A stretch of 64,000 bases of DNA from QQUJ01 sp050287605 (GCA_050287605.1 JBNKCG010000093.1:55245-119244), one strand, 5' to 3'; numbered from the stretch's first letter, positions 1 through 10,317 are shown. Numbers and translations are program-made. Notes: generated by a model not told the origin, from the sequence alone.

Positions 1-1476
1 CTCAGCAAGGGCAGCGAGCGGCTGGAAGTACTGGGGCAGCGTATCGACGGTACCACCTTTCCCATCGCGCTGGTGTTCAGCCCGGCCGTGGTCGACGAGG
101 AGGAGTGCTTCCAGGTGGTCATTCCCTCACAGGCGGCTGCGTCCACGCATCACACCCACAGCCGCGAGCTGGAAGACAAGATCAAGACCCTAAGCAACCG
201 GGATCTGTTGACCGGGCTGTACAACCGCCAGTACTTCATTGAGGAGTTGGAATCGCGCGTCGCCGACGTCCTGAGCGGTGACGCCCAACTCGCGCTGATG
301 ATGATCGCCATCGACAGCTTTGACGCCATCGTCGACCGGGTCGGGATTGCCGCCAGCGACATGGTGGTGGTGGACGTCGCCGATCTGCTCAACGAAAACC
401 TCAGCGACACCCAGACACTGGCGCGCTTCGCCGACCAGACGCTGGCGGTCTTGACGCCCTACAAAACACCGGACGAAGTGGAAAAGCTGGCCGACGTACT
501 GCGCCACAAGATCCAGAACCACGTCTCGGAGATCGGTGGGCAGGCCATCAATCCTACGGTCAGCATCGGCATCACCCTGGTCAGCGAAAATGCCGCCAGC
601 GCGCAGGAGGTGCTGAGGCGCGCGCATCAGACCTGCGACGAAGCCCGTTCGGATGGAGGGAACCGCACCAGGGTCTACACACCGCCCACGGTGGAACAGG
701 CCATGGAGAGCAGTGCCGATGTCATGTCCAAGGTGGTGGTAGCCGCCTTGGAGAAAAACGCGTTCTCCCTGCTGTACCAACCCATCAGCAGCCTACGCGG
801 CGAGCAGCATGCGTACTACGAGGTCTTCGTTCACTTGGTGGACGACAAGGGCAACGAGATCCCGACCCGACAGTTTCTCGGCGCCGCCGAGCGCATCGGC
901 CTGATGCCCCGCATCGACCGCTGGGTTGCCGAGCATGCGCTGAAACAACTCGCCGACGAACACGCCCAAGGCAAGAAGGTGTACTTCTTCCTCAATCTCT
1001 CGGAAGCCACGCTGGCCGACGACGATTACCTACCATGGCTCGCGGGTCGCCTCAAGGAGTTGCGCATCTCCGGCGAGTACTTAGTTATCGAGGTCAAGGA
1101 GCCGGCTGCCAGCGGCAACATCCAGTCGCTTAAACTGCTGATCAAAGGCCTAAACGCACTGCGCTCTCGCCTCGCTTTGGCGCAATTTGGCAGCGGATTG
1201 AACTCGCTGAACTTCCTGAAACACGTGCCCGCCAGCTTCGTCAAGGTCGACCGGGCGTTGATGGTAAACCTGCCCACCAATAAGGAAAGTCAGGAGGCGG
1301 TGAGCGAGATCGCCGAGGCGGCGCACGCTCTGAAGATTGAATGCATCGCCGAATTCGTCGAGGACGCAAGCTCGCTGCCGCTGCTCTGGCAGGCGGAGGT
1401 GGACTATATCCAAGGCTATTTCCTGCAGGAACCGGGGCCGGAGCTGACTTTCGATTTCAGCGGCGAGTCCTTCTGA
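1..1476 (+). CDS. FimX-like PAS-degenerate GGDEF-degenerate EAL protein (5' end outside window)
   Basis: The reading frame is already open at base 1, so the N-terminus is missing. The first 40 or so visible codons resemble the end of a PAS domain (RIDGTTFPIALVFSPA). A GGDEF domain follows, but its signature is replaced by FADQTLAVL near 424-447, so cyclase activity is not expected. The EAL domain has EVF in place of EAL (about 820-828), lacks the usual catalytic Asp pair (AQFGSG where DDFGTG is expected), and ends DYIQGYFLQEP. PAS plus two inactive output domains is the architecture of FimX, a c-di-GMP receptor that steers type IV pilus assembly. FimX of Pseudomonas likewise has EVL for EAL. 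I infer a c-di-GMP effector, not an enzyme. No pilus genes lie beside it, but a PilB-type ATPase and a PilZ-like protein occur 20 kb away. Confidence 0.82.
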   Translation, partial: LSKGSERLEVLGQRIDGTTFPIALVFSPAVVDEEECFQVVIPSQAAASTHHTHSRELEDKIKTLSNRDLLTGLYNRQYFIEELESRVADVLSGDAQLALMMIAIDSFDAIVDRVGIAASDMVVVDVADLLNENLSDTQTLARFADQTLAVLTPYKTPDEVEKLADVLRHKIQNHVSEIGGQAINPTVSIGITLVSENAASAQEVLRRAHQTCDEARSDGGNRTRVYTPPTVEQAMESSADVMSKVVVAALEKNAFSLLYQPISSLRGEQHAYYEVFVHLVDDKGNEIPTRQFLGAAERIGLMPRIDRWVAEHALKQLADEHAQGKKVYFFLNLSEATLADDDYLPWLAGRLKELRISGEYLVIEVKEPAASGNIQSLKLLIKGLNALRSRLALAQFGSGLNSLNFLKHVPASFVKVDRALMVNLPTNKESQEAVSEIAEAAHALKIECIAEFVEDASSLPLLWQAEVDYIQGYFLQEPGPELTFDFSGESF

Positions 1477-1633
1477 CGGGCGCGGGCTGCCGCCGGCGCT
1501 CGCAAAATGCGCATCGGTTCACATCTACCCCGATCCTAGGTGCCTAAGATTGGGTTTCAGCGTACCCGACACCTAACCTTGACCCCAGCCCTGGCTATAC
1601 TTGTCATCAGGTACCTCAATACGAGGACGTCCC

Positions 1634-2350
1634 ATGAAGAGAGCCGCCATTGGATTGCTAGTAGCTGCTGCCAGCACGACGGCATTCGCGGCCGGGGGCG
1701 ACATCGACCAACTGGATCTCCTCTCGCAGTCCGACTTCCGGCTGCTCTCCGAGGACCTCGGCGCCGCCCTCAGCTACAAAGCGGTGACTCCCGCCGAACC
1801 GCTCGGTATCACCGGTTTCGACGTCGGCCTGGAGGTGGTCAACACCCGTCTGGAACACGGCGATCTCTTCGACCGTGCCAGCTCCGACGACGTCTCCGAC
1901 AATCTGCTCATTCCGCGCCTGCACCTTCACAAAGGCCTGCCGGGCGGTGTCGATTTAGGCGCTTTCTATTCCGCGGTACCCGGCAGCAACATCACCCTGT
2001 GGGGCGCCGAGGCGCGTTACGCCTTTCTGGAGGGCGGCACCCTCACGCCGGCGCTCTCGTTGCGTGGCACCTACTCGCGCCTAACCGGCGTTGACCAACT
2101 CGACGTGGATACCACCGGCGTGGAGCTTTCCGTCTCCAAGGGCTTCGCCAACTTCACCCCCTACGCGGGCCTCGGGCGGGTATGGGTACGCAGCAACCCC
2201 AACGCCGGCGCGCTAGAAGACGAGGACTTCAGCAAGGAGAAATACTTCCTGGGAGCGAATCTCAATTTTGGGATCTTCAATATGGATCTCGAAGGCGACC
2301 GCACCGGAGATACCACATCGTACAGCCTGAAATTCGGCTGGCGTTTCTAA
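1634..2350 (+). CDS. Outer-membrane beta-barrel protein, function unknown
   Basis: 238 residues. The ATG at 1634 is preceded by GAGGACG. The start is MKRAAIGLLVAAASTTAFA, a Sec signal peptide with an AFA-A cleavage site. The mature chain has alternating polar/hydrophobic strands (SYKAVT, GFDVGLEVVN, GVDLGAFYS, LWGAEARYAF, TPALSLRGTYSR, GVELSVSKGF, KYFLGANLNFGIF) and ends with a terminal aromatic, SYSLKFGWRF. This is the hallmark of an outer-membrane beta-barrel recognised by the BAM complex. I do not recognise a named family, and porin, adhesin or scaffold roles are all open. A TATACT hexamer lies at 1596-1601 about 33 bases upstream, but the nearest TTGACC (1579-1584) is too close for a standard promoter. 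The gene is convergent with hslR, with a 36-base gap. Confidence 0.7.
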   Translation: MKRAAIGLLVAAASTTAFAAGGDIDQLDLLSQSDFRLLSEDLGAALSYKAVTPAEPLGITGFDVGLEVVNTRLEHGDLFDRASSDDVSDNLLIPRLHLHKGLPGGVDLGAFYSAVPGSNITLWGAEARYAFLEGGTLTPALSLRGTYSRLTGVDQLDVDTTGVELSVSKGFANFTPYAGLGRVWVRSNPNAGALEDEDFSKEKYFLGANLNFGIFNMDLEGDRTGDTTSYSLKFGWRF

Positions 2351-2386
2351 TCGGTCGGGCCATCGGCCCAAGTGACTACCACTTGC

Positions 2387-2779
2387 TCATCGCCCGCGTA
2401 GGCGCTCCAACTGGCGTCGCTCTCGCTTATTGGGCTTGTGTTCGCTGACTGACCGCATCCCATTAGCGGCGGCCACGGCCGCCCGCATCGCCTCGCGGTT
2501 ACGTTGACTCGCCTCGGTTTCCCGATACAAGGCCTGTGCTTCCAGCGACGGTCCGCGACGCTCCCCCAGCCCTTTCACGTCCACTTCAAAACGCTCGACA
2601 CCGCGTGTGATGTCGAGTCGATCGCCGACCCGGATCTCCCGCGCCGGCTTGACGCGTACCCCGCCCACATGCACTTTGCCCCCGCGTACCGCAGTCGCGG
2701 CGAGGGCGCGTGTTTTGAAAAAACGAGCGTACCAGAGCCATTTGTCGATGCGCCGAGAGTCCGCCGAATCGTCACCCAT
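2387..2779 (-). CDS. hslR: Heat shock protein 15, S4-domain RNA-binding protein
   Basis: 130 residues. The N-terminal S4 domain runs from RIDKWLWYARFFKTRALA through GGKVHVGGVRVKPAREIRVGDRLDI, followed by the basic C-terminal tail NKRERRQLERLRGR. In E. coli Hsp15 binds free 50S subunits that carry nascent peptidyl-tRNA and helps release stalled chains. The length and the Arg-rich tail match that family (133 residues in E. coli). The ATG at 2779 is preceded on the minus strand by a GGAGAACAGGTGGG stretch that can serve as a ribosome site. It is the last gene of the minus-strand block and is separated from the ComEA-like gene by a GC-rich hairpin. Confidence 0.9.
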   Translation of the reverse strand: MGDDSADSRRIDKWLWYARFFKTRALAATAVRGGKVHVGGVRVKPAREIRVGDRLDITRGVERFEVDVKGLGERRGPSLEAQALYRETEASQRNREAMRAAVAAANGMRSVSEHKPNKRERRQLERLRGR

Positions 2780-2832
2780 CCCACCTGTTCTCCGCGACCC
2801 TAACCGGCAACCGGTTTCGGGCCTAAAACGCA

Positions 2833-2855
2833 GTCGCCGGGACTAGCCCGGCGAC
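2833..2855 (-). terminator. Hairpin downstream of the ComEA-like gene, weak terminator
   Basis: Perfect 9-bp stem GTCGCCGGG / CCCGGCGAC with a 5-base loop. On the minus strand it is followed four bases later by TTTT. The U-tract is short, so termination may be partial. Confidence 0.45.
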
Positions 2856-2879
2856 GATTCAGCTTTTGCTGCGGTGCGC

Positions 2880-3182
2880 TTATTGCACCCTAAGCCCTTT
2901 GGTACCTCTGTATGTCTCATCCCCAACCGATATCACACCACGATTGATTTCGACGGTGGTCTTGCCGATACCCCGGACCCGCATCAGATCCTCGAGCCGC
3001 CCGAAGGGGCCATGTTGCTGGCGGTAAAGTACGATGGCTTCAGCCTTGTTGGGACCGATGCCCTTCATGTTTTTGGCCAGCTGTTGCGCACTCGCGGTAT
3101 TGATGTTGATTTCCGCAGCAGCGCCGACACTTGCCAGCAACCCCACAATCAGACCAACCACCAACCGAATTCGCTGCGTCAT
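2880..3182 (-). CDS. ComEA-like helix-hairpin-helix protein, exported
   Basis: 100 residues from the ATG at 3182, which is preceded by AAAGGAG at good spacing. An upstream in-frame TTG at 3188 is less likely. The signal peptide is MTQRIRLVVGLIVGLLASVGAAA. Two helix-hairpin-helix motifs follow: ININTASAQQLAKNMKGIGPNKAEAIVLYR and LEDLMRVRGIGKTTVEINR. This is the single-domain ComEA family: periplasmic proteins that bind dsDNA non-specifically and, in competent bacteria, ratchet DNA through the outer membrane. No other competence gene is in the window, so a role in uptake is not shown. It lies downstream of pyrF on the same strand with an 81-base gap. Confidence 0.85.
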   Translation of the reverse strand: MTQRIRLVVGLIVGLLASVGAAAEININTASAQQLAKNMKGIGPNKAEAIVLYRQQHGPFGRLEDLMRVRGIGKTTVEINRGVISVGDETYRGTKGLRVQ

Positions 3183-3263
3183 CGGCAACTCCTTTTGCTC
3201 CTTGCGTACTCTTCGAACCGTTCGTTACCACTGAACCAAGCATAGGAACCCGTCCCTGGCCTG

Positions 3264-3980
3264 TCAACGCAACGCCGCGGCAACTTCGCTGTTGATATGT
3301 GCTAACACGTCGCCGGGATCGACCGCCCGGGTCACCGGACGCCCCACCACCAGGTAGGTGGCGCCGGCGGCGATTGCCGCTCCGGGGGTCATGACCCGCT
3401 TTTGGTCACCCTCTGAAGCACCCAAAGGCCGGATACCCGGGGTCACCAGGCGAAACGCTGCCGAATGTTGGGCACGCAACCAGGAGGCCTCCTGGGCGGA
3501 ACAGACAACACCGTCCAGACCCGCAGATTCGGCCAGCGCCGCCATGCGCGCCACGTTCTGGGCAGCACTGCCCGAATAGCCGATCTCCGCCAGATCCTCA
3601 TCACCCAGACTGGTCAACACGGTGACCCCTATCAGCAGGGGCCGATGATCAGCCTTTTCCAGCGACTCACGCGCCGCCTCCATCATGCGACGCCCGCCGG
3701 CGACGTGCACGTTCATCATCCACACGCCGAGCCGTGCCGCAACGGCACAGGCACTGGCCACGGTGTTGGGGATATCGTGGAACTTGAGATCGAGGAACAC
3801 GCCAAATCCACGCCTCACCAGCGCCTCCACCACACCGGGTCCCGCGGCAGTGAAGAGCTCTTTGCCGATCTTGACGCGGCAGACGGCGGGGTCGAGACGC
3901 TCGGCGAACGACAACGCCTGTTGGGCGTGCGGGTAGTCCAGAGCCACAATCACCCGTGGCCCCTTGGGATCGGTAGTCAT
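3264..3980 (-). CDS. pyrF: Orotidine-5'-phosphate decarboxylase
   Basis: 238 residues, the normal size. It catalyses the last step of UMP synthesis, OMP to UMP plus CO2, in the cytoplasm. Visible motifs are VALDYPHAQQALSFAERL at the N-terminus, the catalytic DLKFHDIPNTV (Lys/Asp network) near residue 64, and the phosphate-binding end TPGIRPLG ... YLVVGRPVTRAVDP. It begins 15 bases after lapB stops on the same strand, so the two are probably cotranscribed. lapA-lapB-pyrF is a conserved gammaproteobacterial order. The ATG at 3980 has no strong Shine-Dalgarno, which suggests translational coupling to lapB. Confidence 0.96.
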   Translation of the reverse strand: MTTDPKGPRVIVALDYPHAQQALSFAERLDPAVCRVKIGKELFTAAGPGVVEALVRRGFGVFLDLKFHDIPNTVASACAVAARLGVWMMNVHVAGGRRMMEAARESLEKADHRPLLIGVTVLTSLGDEDLAEIGYSGSAAQNVARMAALAESAGLDGVVCSAQEASWLRAQHSAAFRLVTPGIRPLGASEGDQKRVMTPGAAIAAGATYLVVGRPVTRAVDPGDVLAHINSEVAAALR

Positions 3981-3995
3981 GATACGGCCATCGCT

Positions 3996-5162
3996 CTATT
4001 CTCCTTCGACCCCTTGAATCTGACGGATACTGCTCCAGCTCCGGCAACTCGGGCACTGCCAGTGCAACGCCTTGGCCGAAAACCCGCACCTTGAGCACTT
4101 GTAGACCGGCTTGTGATCCAGCAGCGCTTGCGTAATTTGTCGCAAAATCACGAGATTGTCCCGCGATTTGGCGTCGGCAAGGTCGAGATTGATCTTGAGC
4201 AGCCAATCCAGGCCCCGTACCGAGGGTTTCTTCCGCAACCGCTCCACCAGGTAAGCCGTGGCCTGCGCTTCGCCTTCCGCCTCGCGGATCTCCTCGGCCA
4301 GCGCCAGCAGCAGCGACATCCCCTGGTAGTTCTGCTGCAACTTGCGCAAGTAGGCAATGTAGCCGGCGCTGTCGCCAAGCTGCTTGTAGCACGACTTCAG
4401 CGGACCCAGCACTTCCGGAAGGTAGTCGAGGTTCTGGTTCTCCACCCGCCGGTAATAGGTGATCGCCGCCTTCCAGTCACCGTTGCGAGCTTCCAGGTCA
4501 CCAGCAAGAAGACTGGCACGCACACACTGCGGATCGCCCGTCAACGCCCGGCGAATCATCTGCCGTGCGCTGCGGTAATCGCCCCGCGCCAGGGCCTCTT
4601 CCGCCAGTTCGCAGTAAAACTGCCCGATGAGCAGGCGCCGCTCGCTCTCGGCCAACCGCGTCAACGACCGTGTCACCGAGATGGCGTGTTCCCAATCCTT
4701 TTCCTGCTGATAAATGTCTTGGAGGTGGTGGCGTGCCGCATCGGCATATTCGCGCATCCCGATCAACTCGTGGAAGATGCTCTCGGCGCGATCGAGCAGG
4801 CCCGCACGCATATAGTCCTGACCCAACTCCATCAATGCCTGGGCCCGTTGCGCGCGTTCCAGCGTGGGGCGTGCAATCAAGTTTTGATGAATGCGGATGG
4901 CACGGTCCACCTCGCCGCGGCGACGAAACAGGTTTCCCAGCGCGAGGTGGGTCTCGACGGTTTCGCTATCCTCTTCGAGGATCTTGATGAAGACCTCGAT
5001 GGCCTTGTCGGGTTGCTCGTTGAGGAGGTGATTCAAGCCCTTGAAGTAGGCTTGGCGCATGCCGGAGCCAATCGGACGACCACCCTGCCCGGGTACCCTG
5101 CGCGCTAACAGCCACCCCGAGGCCGCCGCTACCGGCAATAGAAACCACAATAGATCATACAT
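3996..5162 (-). CDS. lapB: Lipopolysaccharide assembly protein B (TPR/rubredoxin-type)
   Basis: 388 residues (E. coli LapB/YciM is 389). It has an N-terminal membrane anchor (LLWFLLPVAAASGWLLARR). Tandem TPR repeats follow, starting at AYFKGLNHLLNEQPDKAIEVFIKILEEDSETVETHLALGNLFRRRGE. The C-terminus carries a rubredoxin-like metal knuckle, CSRCGFSAKALHWQCPSC. In E. coli LapB works with FtsH and PbgA/YejM to set the turnover of LpxC and so balances LPS against phospholipid. It lies 115 bases downstream of lapA and just upstream of pyrF. All four knuckle cysteines are present, so the protein looks functional. Confidence 0.95.
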   Translation of the reverse strand: MYDLLWFLLPVAAASGWLLARRVPGQGGRPIGSGMRQAYFKGLNHLLNEQPDKAIEVFIKILEEDSETVETHLALGNLFRRRGEVDRAIRIHQNLIARPTLERAQRAQALMELGQDYMRAGLLDRAESIFHELIGMREYADAARHHLQDIYQQEKDWEHAISVTRSLTRLAESERRLLIGQFYCELAEEALARGDYRSARQMIRRALTGDPQCVRASLLAGDLEARNGDWKAAITYYRRVENQNLDYLPEVLGPLKSCYKQLGDSAGYIAYLRKLQQNYQGMSLLLALAEEIREAEGEAQATAYLVERLRKKPSVRGLDWLLKINLDLADAKSRDNLVILRQITQALLDHKPVYKCSRCGFSAKALHWQCPSCRSWSSIRQIQGVEGE

Positions 5163-5277
5163 AGATTTGGATACTGATCCCGTTCCATCCCTGGCTTCCG
5201 CAATCCGTCCCGCTTTCTCAGCCGATCACTGTCGCACTTGACGCTTTCAAAACCCGGAAATCCGTCACTCGGCGCCG

Positions 5278-5568
5278 CTACCGATCCTGGCGTACGGGCA
5301 GCGAACGGAGATTTGTCAACTCCTGCTGGGCGATACGCTCTGAACGTCGCAATCGACTGAGTTCCCGCTTCAGTCCCAACGTTCTCATAATGCCTACCGA
5401 CAACCCCACCAGCGCACCCACTACGAAGGCGATCACCAACACCATCGACAACGGCATCTCGAATGTACCGGCGTAATAATTGACGGTCACCACGTCAGCA
5501 TTGAGCACGGCAAACGCCAACGCCACAAGAAAAATCAGAAACAGTACGATGCCTTGCACCAGACGCAT
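5278..5568 (-). CDS. lapA: Lipopolysaccharide assembly protein A (DUF1049)
   Basis: 96 residues with two transmembrane helices (MRLVQGIVLFLIFLVALAFAVLNADVVTVNYY and MPLSMVLVIAFVVGALVGLSVGI) and a short cytoplasmic basic coiled coil (LKRELSRLRRSERIAQQELTNLR). This is the LapA/YciS pattern: a small inner-membrane partner of LapB. It precedes lapB on the same strand. The 255 bases between ihfB and this gene contain no other gene. They carry a TTGTCA-18-TACCTT pair (minus strand, about 5701-5672) that could be a weak promoter. Confidence 0.92.
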   Translation of the reverse strand: MRLVQGIVLFLIFLVALAFAVLNADVVTVNYYAGTFEMPLSMVLVIAFVVGALVGLSVGIMRTLGLKRELSRLRRSERIAQQELTNLRSLPVRQDR

Positions 5569-5823
5569 AGCGGGCTCCCAATACTCCCCTTCGCTTCAAT
5601 ATGGACTGCGCGTTGATGGGGCATCCGCACGCGACGGAACATCGGTCAAGCGCGGAGGCGAACTTCGGCTAAGGTACAGGCGCCTACCCGGGTATGACAA
5701 GAGGTAACGCACCAGGGACGATGCGAGATGCAGCCTGGAGGACAACGACGTCGTGTTTGAGAAAAGTACCGGCGCGGCCTGCCGCATCCGACACGCGCCA
5801 TCGGTTGGCGAAACTGATCGCAA

Positions 5824-6147
5824 CTACGCAGGCGTATACTGCGTGGATTCCCGCTCCATCTCCTGGGCCGTTTCGTTGACCCGTTCGCGCAGCTCTTTCC
5901 CCGGTTTGAAGTGAGGAACATATTTACCCGGCAAAGCGACGGCGGTGCCTGTCTTCGGGTTGCGTCCCATGCGCGGCGGGCGGTAGTGCAGCGAAAAACT
6001 GCCGAAACCGCGTATCTCGATGCGCTCCCCCGATGACAGCGCCAGACTCATCTGCTCAATGAGGCTTTTCACCGCCAACTCCACATCTTTGTGCGCCAAG
6101 TGACCCTGTTTGCGCGCCAGCAGCTCGATCAATTCCGACTTGGTCAT
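5824..6147 (-). CDS. ihfB: Integration host factor beta subunit
   Basis: 107 residues from the ATG at 6147 (MTKSELIELLARKQGHL). In-frame codons further upstream add only an unlikely tail. It is an HU/IHF fold with the DNA-bending arm GRNPKTGTAVALPGKYVPHFKPGKELRERV, including the intercalating Pro of the RNPKTG tip. IHF is a heterodimer that bends specific DNA sites by about 160 degrees and serves as an architectural factor in transcription, replication and recombination. The C-terminus (NETAQEMERESTQYTPA) is about 13 residues longer than in E. coli (94). rpsA-ihfB-lapA is the standard order. Confidence 0.96.
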   Translation of the reverse strand: MTKSELIELLARKQGHLAHKDVELAVKSLIEQMSLALSSGERIEIRGFGSFSLHYRPPRMGRNPKTGTAVALPGKYVPHFKPGKELRERVNETAQEMERESTQYTPA

Positions 6148-6166
6148 TCTAGTTTTCCCGGATCGG

Positions 6167-6190
6167 TGCGGGGGCCAAGCGGCCCCCGCA
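6167..6190 (-). other. Strong stem-loop between rpsA and ihfB
   Basis: Perfect 10-bp stem TGCGGGGGCC / GGCCCCCGCA with a 4-base loop in the 66-base rpsA-ihfB gap. No U-tract follows on either strand. It is better read as an mRNA stability or partial-attenuation element than as a terminator. Confidence 0.5.
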
Positions 6191-6213
6191 AGCCTTGTTC
6201 CCCACAAGAAGTG

Positions 6214-7884
6214 TTAGTCGTTCTTGCTTTCCAACTGCTCCTTGAAGATATCTCCCAGAGTCGCCCCCGTACTGGGCGCTTTGTAATCCTGCAGCACCGC
6301 GGCCTCTTCCTCGGAATCCTTGGCCTTGATCGACAACGTGATGCTTCGGGTTTTACGATCCACACCAATGAATTTGGCTTCGATCTCGTCGCCGACTTTG
6401 AGCAGGGTGCGCGCATCCTCGACGCGATCACGCGCGATCTCTGAGGCGCGCAGATACCCGTCGATGCCTTCGGCCAGATTCACCACCGCGCCCTTGGCAT
6501 CCACTTCGGTCACGGTCCCGTTCACGACAGTGCCCTTGGGATTGGTAGCAACGTAGTTGGAGAAGGGATCCTGTTCCATCTGCTTGATGCCCAGCGAGAT
6601 GCGTTCGCGCTCGGCGTCGATGGCCAACACAACGGCCTCGACCTCGTCGCCTTTCTTGAAGCGGCGCACGGCATCCTCGCCACCCTCGTTCCAAGAGATG
6701 TCGGAAAGGTGCACGAGACCGTCGATACCGCCGTCCAGGCCCACAAAAATACCGAAATCGGTGATCGACTTGATGGTACCGCTGACCTTGTCGTTTTTGT
6801 TGTGCAGGGCGGCAAACTCGTCCCAGGGATTGGACTGACACTGTTTGATGCCCAGCGAGATACGGCGCCGGTCGGTGTCGATGTCGAGTACCATGACCTC
6901 CACTTCGTCGCCGATCTGAACCACCTTGGAGGGGTGGATGTTCTTGTTGGTCCAATCCATCTCGGAGACGTGCACCAGACCTTCGACACCCTCTTCGATC
7001 TCCACGAAACAGCCATAGTCGGCCAAGTTGGTGACTTTACCGAACAGACGGGTGTTGACCGGGTAGCGGCGCGCGATGTCCATCCACGGATCTTCGCCCA
7101 GCTGTTTCAGGCCCAGGGAGACCCGGTTGCGCTCACGATCGAACTTGAGCACCTTCACCTCGATCTCATCGCCGATGTTGACGATCTCGGATGGATTCTT
7201 GACCCGCTTCCAGGCCATGTCGGTGATGTGCAGCAGGCCGTCGATACCGCCCAGGTCCACGAACGCGCCGTAGTCGGTGAGGTTCTTGACCACACCCGTA
7301 ACCACTTGGCCTTCCTGGAGATTCTTGAGCAATTCATCGCGCTCGGCGCTGTACTCTTCCTCCACCACGGCGCGGCGCGACACGACCACGTTGTTGCGGC
7401 GGCGATCCAGCTTGATGACCTTGAACTCCAGATCCTTGCCTTCCAGGTAGGTGGCATCGCGCACCGGACGCACATCCACCAGCGAGCCCGGCAAAAAGGC
7501 GCGGATGTCTTCGATATCCACCGTGAAACCGCCCTTCACCTTGCCATTGATCTGGCCGGCGACGGTTTCGCCCTTGTCGAAGGCGGCCTCCAGCTTCATC
7601 CAGGTCTTGGCACGCTTGGCTTTTTCACGGGACAGGCGGGTTTCACCAAACCCGTCCTCAACGGTATCCAGGGCGACTTCGACTTCATCGCCGGCCTTGA
7701 CGGTAACCTCGCCGTTCTCGTCGTAGAACTGGGCTGCGGGGATGACCCCCTCGGACTTGAGCCCCGCTGAGACGATGACCACATCGGCCCGCACTTCCAA
7801 CACGACGGCGTTCAGGATGCTGCCCGGACGCATCTGGGTCTGGGCAATACTCTCTTCAAACAGCTCTGCAAAACTTTCGGTCAT
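6214..7884 (-). CDS. rpsA: 30S ribosomal protein S1
   Basis: 556 residues (E. coli 557). Six S1 OB-fold repeats in tandem. The first two bind the ribosome (GSILNAVVLEVRADVVIVSAGLKSEG..., KGGFTVDIEDIRAFLPGSLVDVRPV). Repeats three to six bind mRNA (VVKNLTDYGAFVDLGGIDGLLHITDMAWKRVKNPSE, VTNLADYGCFVEIEEGVEGLVHVSEMDW, IKSITDFGIFVGLDGGIDGLVHLSDISW, VTEVDAKGAVVNLAEGIDGYLRASEIA). S1 unfolds structured mRNAs at the 30S platform. cmk lies directly upstream and ihfB downstream. The 130-base leader before the ATG at 7884 is where autogenous control would act in E. coli, but I could not identify a specific site here. Confidence 0.98.
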   Translation of the reverse strand: MTESFAELFEESIAQTQMRPGSILNAVVLEVRADVVIVSAGLKSEGVIPAAQFYDENGEVTVKAGDEVEVALDTVEDGFGETRLSREKAKRAKTWMKLEAAFDKGETVAGQINGKVKGGFTVDIEDIRAFLPGSLVDVRPVRDATYLEGKDLEFKVIKLDRRRNNVVVSRRAVVEEEYSAERDELLKNLQEGQVVTGVVKNLTDYGAFVDLGGIDGLLHITDMAWKRVKNPSEIVNIGDEIEVKVLKFDRERNRVSLGLKQLGEDPWMDIARRYPVNTRLFGKVTNLADYGCFVEIEEGVEGLVHVSEMDWTNKNIHPSKVVQIGDEVEVMVLDIDTDRRRISLGIKQCQSNPWDEFAALHNKNDKVSGTIKSITDFGIFVGLDGGIDGLVHLSDISWNEGGEDAVRRFKKGDEVEAVVLAIDAERERISLGIKQMEQDPFSNYVATNPKGTVVNGTVTEVDAKGAVVNLAEGIDGYLRASEIARDRVEDARTLLKVGDEIEAKFIGVDRKTRSITLSIKAKDSEEEAAVLQDYKAPSTGATLGDIFKEQLESKND

Positions 7885-8014
7885 GGTTGATTGGTCCCGG
7901 ATCCACCCCGACTATGGGTGACCCCCTAGATTGCTTGCGTGGCGCTGGCGTACCAGGCCACAAGTCGGTCAATATCAAATCGCCCGGCATCGCCTACAGC
8001 GACCCAGGCCCCAG

Positions 8015-8707
8015 TTACGTCGAAGGCGCTTGCCCTTCGACAATTCGCGTCACGATCGCTACCACTTCCTCGATCGACAGATCCGTGGTATCCACCGTGA
8101 GCGCATCCTGTGCGGGTTTCAGCGGGGCGACAGCACGACCGGAATCGCGCGCATCGCGCACCCTGATCTCCGCAAGAACATCCGCCAGACTAGCATCCAA
8201 CCCTTTTCCTTTCAACTGCTTATATCGCCTTTGGGCCCGTGCCTCGGTGTCGGCGGTGAGGAACACTTTAGACTGCGCCGAGGGAAAAACCACCGTTCCC
8301 ATATCGCGTCCGTCGGCCACCAGGCCCGGGGGTTCGGCGAAAGCGCGCTGGCGCTCGAGCAGCGCGCTGCGCACCTCGGGAATTGCGGCGACCTGCGATG
8401 CTGCGGCGCCGCATGCCTCGCTGCGCAGCATGCCGGTCACGTTCTCACCCTCGAGCTGGACGGTATCGTCGGCAGGATCGGCAGCCAGCTCGAACTGGAC
8501 GTCCAGGTGGGCCGCCAGCGTCGCCAGGGTCGCCGTGTCATTGAGCGCAATGGCGTGGTTCTGAGCGGCCAGCGCCAACACCCGGTAGAGCGCACCGCTA
8601 TCCAGGTAGTGCCACCCCAACTGCTTGGCGATGCGGCGGCTGACAGTGCCCTTGCCGGACCCACTGGGGCCGTCGATGGCCAGTATCCTGACGTTATCCG
8701 TCGTCAT
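8015..8707 (-). CDS. cmk: Cytidylate kinase
   Basis: 230 residues. P-loop ILAIDGPSGSGKGTVSRRIA at the N-terminus. The CMP-binding region follows (YLDSGALYRVLALAA, VADGRDMGTVVFPSAQSKVFLTADTEARAQRRYKQL), then a lid with DARDSGRAVAPLKPAQDAL. It phosphorylates CMP and dCMP with ATP and so feeds CDP to nucleic-acid and CDP-diacylglycerol synthesis. It is the first gene of the cmk-rpsA-ihfB block, 29 bases downstream of prfC on the same strand. Confidence 0.96.
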   Translation of the reverse strand: MTTDNVRILAIDGPSGSGKGTVSRRIAKQLGWHYLDSGALYRVLALAAQNHAIALNDTATLATLAAHLDVQFELAADPADDTVQLEGENVTGMLRSEACGAAASQVAAIPEVRSALLERQRAFAEPPGLVADGRDMGTVVFPSAQSKVFLTADTEARAQRRYKQLKGKGLDASLADVLAEIRVRDARDSGRAVAPLKPAQDALTVDTTDLSIEEVVAIVTRIVEGQAPST

Positions 8708-8736
8708 GCGTCTCTCCCCGCCTTGGTGCGCGACAC

Positions 8737-10317
<1,581 letters not shown>

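Noticed and set aside
1579..1601. TTGACC/TATACT promoter for the outer-membrane protein gene
   Set aside because: The hexamers are only 11 bases apart, too close for sigma-70. TATACT alone may still act as a -10.
5600..5660. Heat-shock (sigma-32) promoter before lapA: CTTGACC ... CCCCATCA on the minus strand
   Set aside because: The two boxes are 22 bases apart, whereas sigma-32 promoters need about 11-16. E. coli lapA is heat-shock controlled, so it was worth checking, but the spacing does not fit.
6167..6190. Terminator between rpsA and ihfB
   Set aside because: The hairpin is perfect but neither strand has a following T-run, so it is listed only as a stem-loop.
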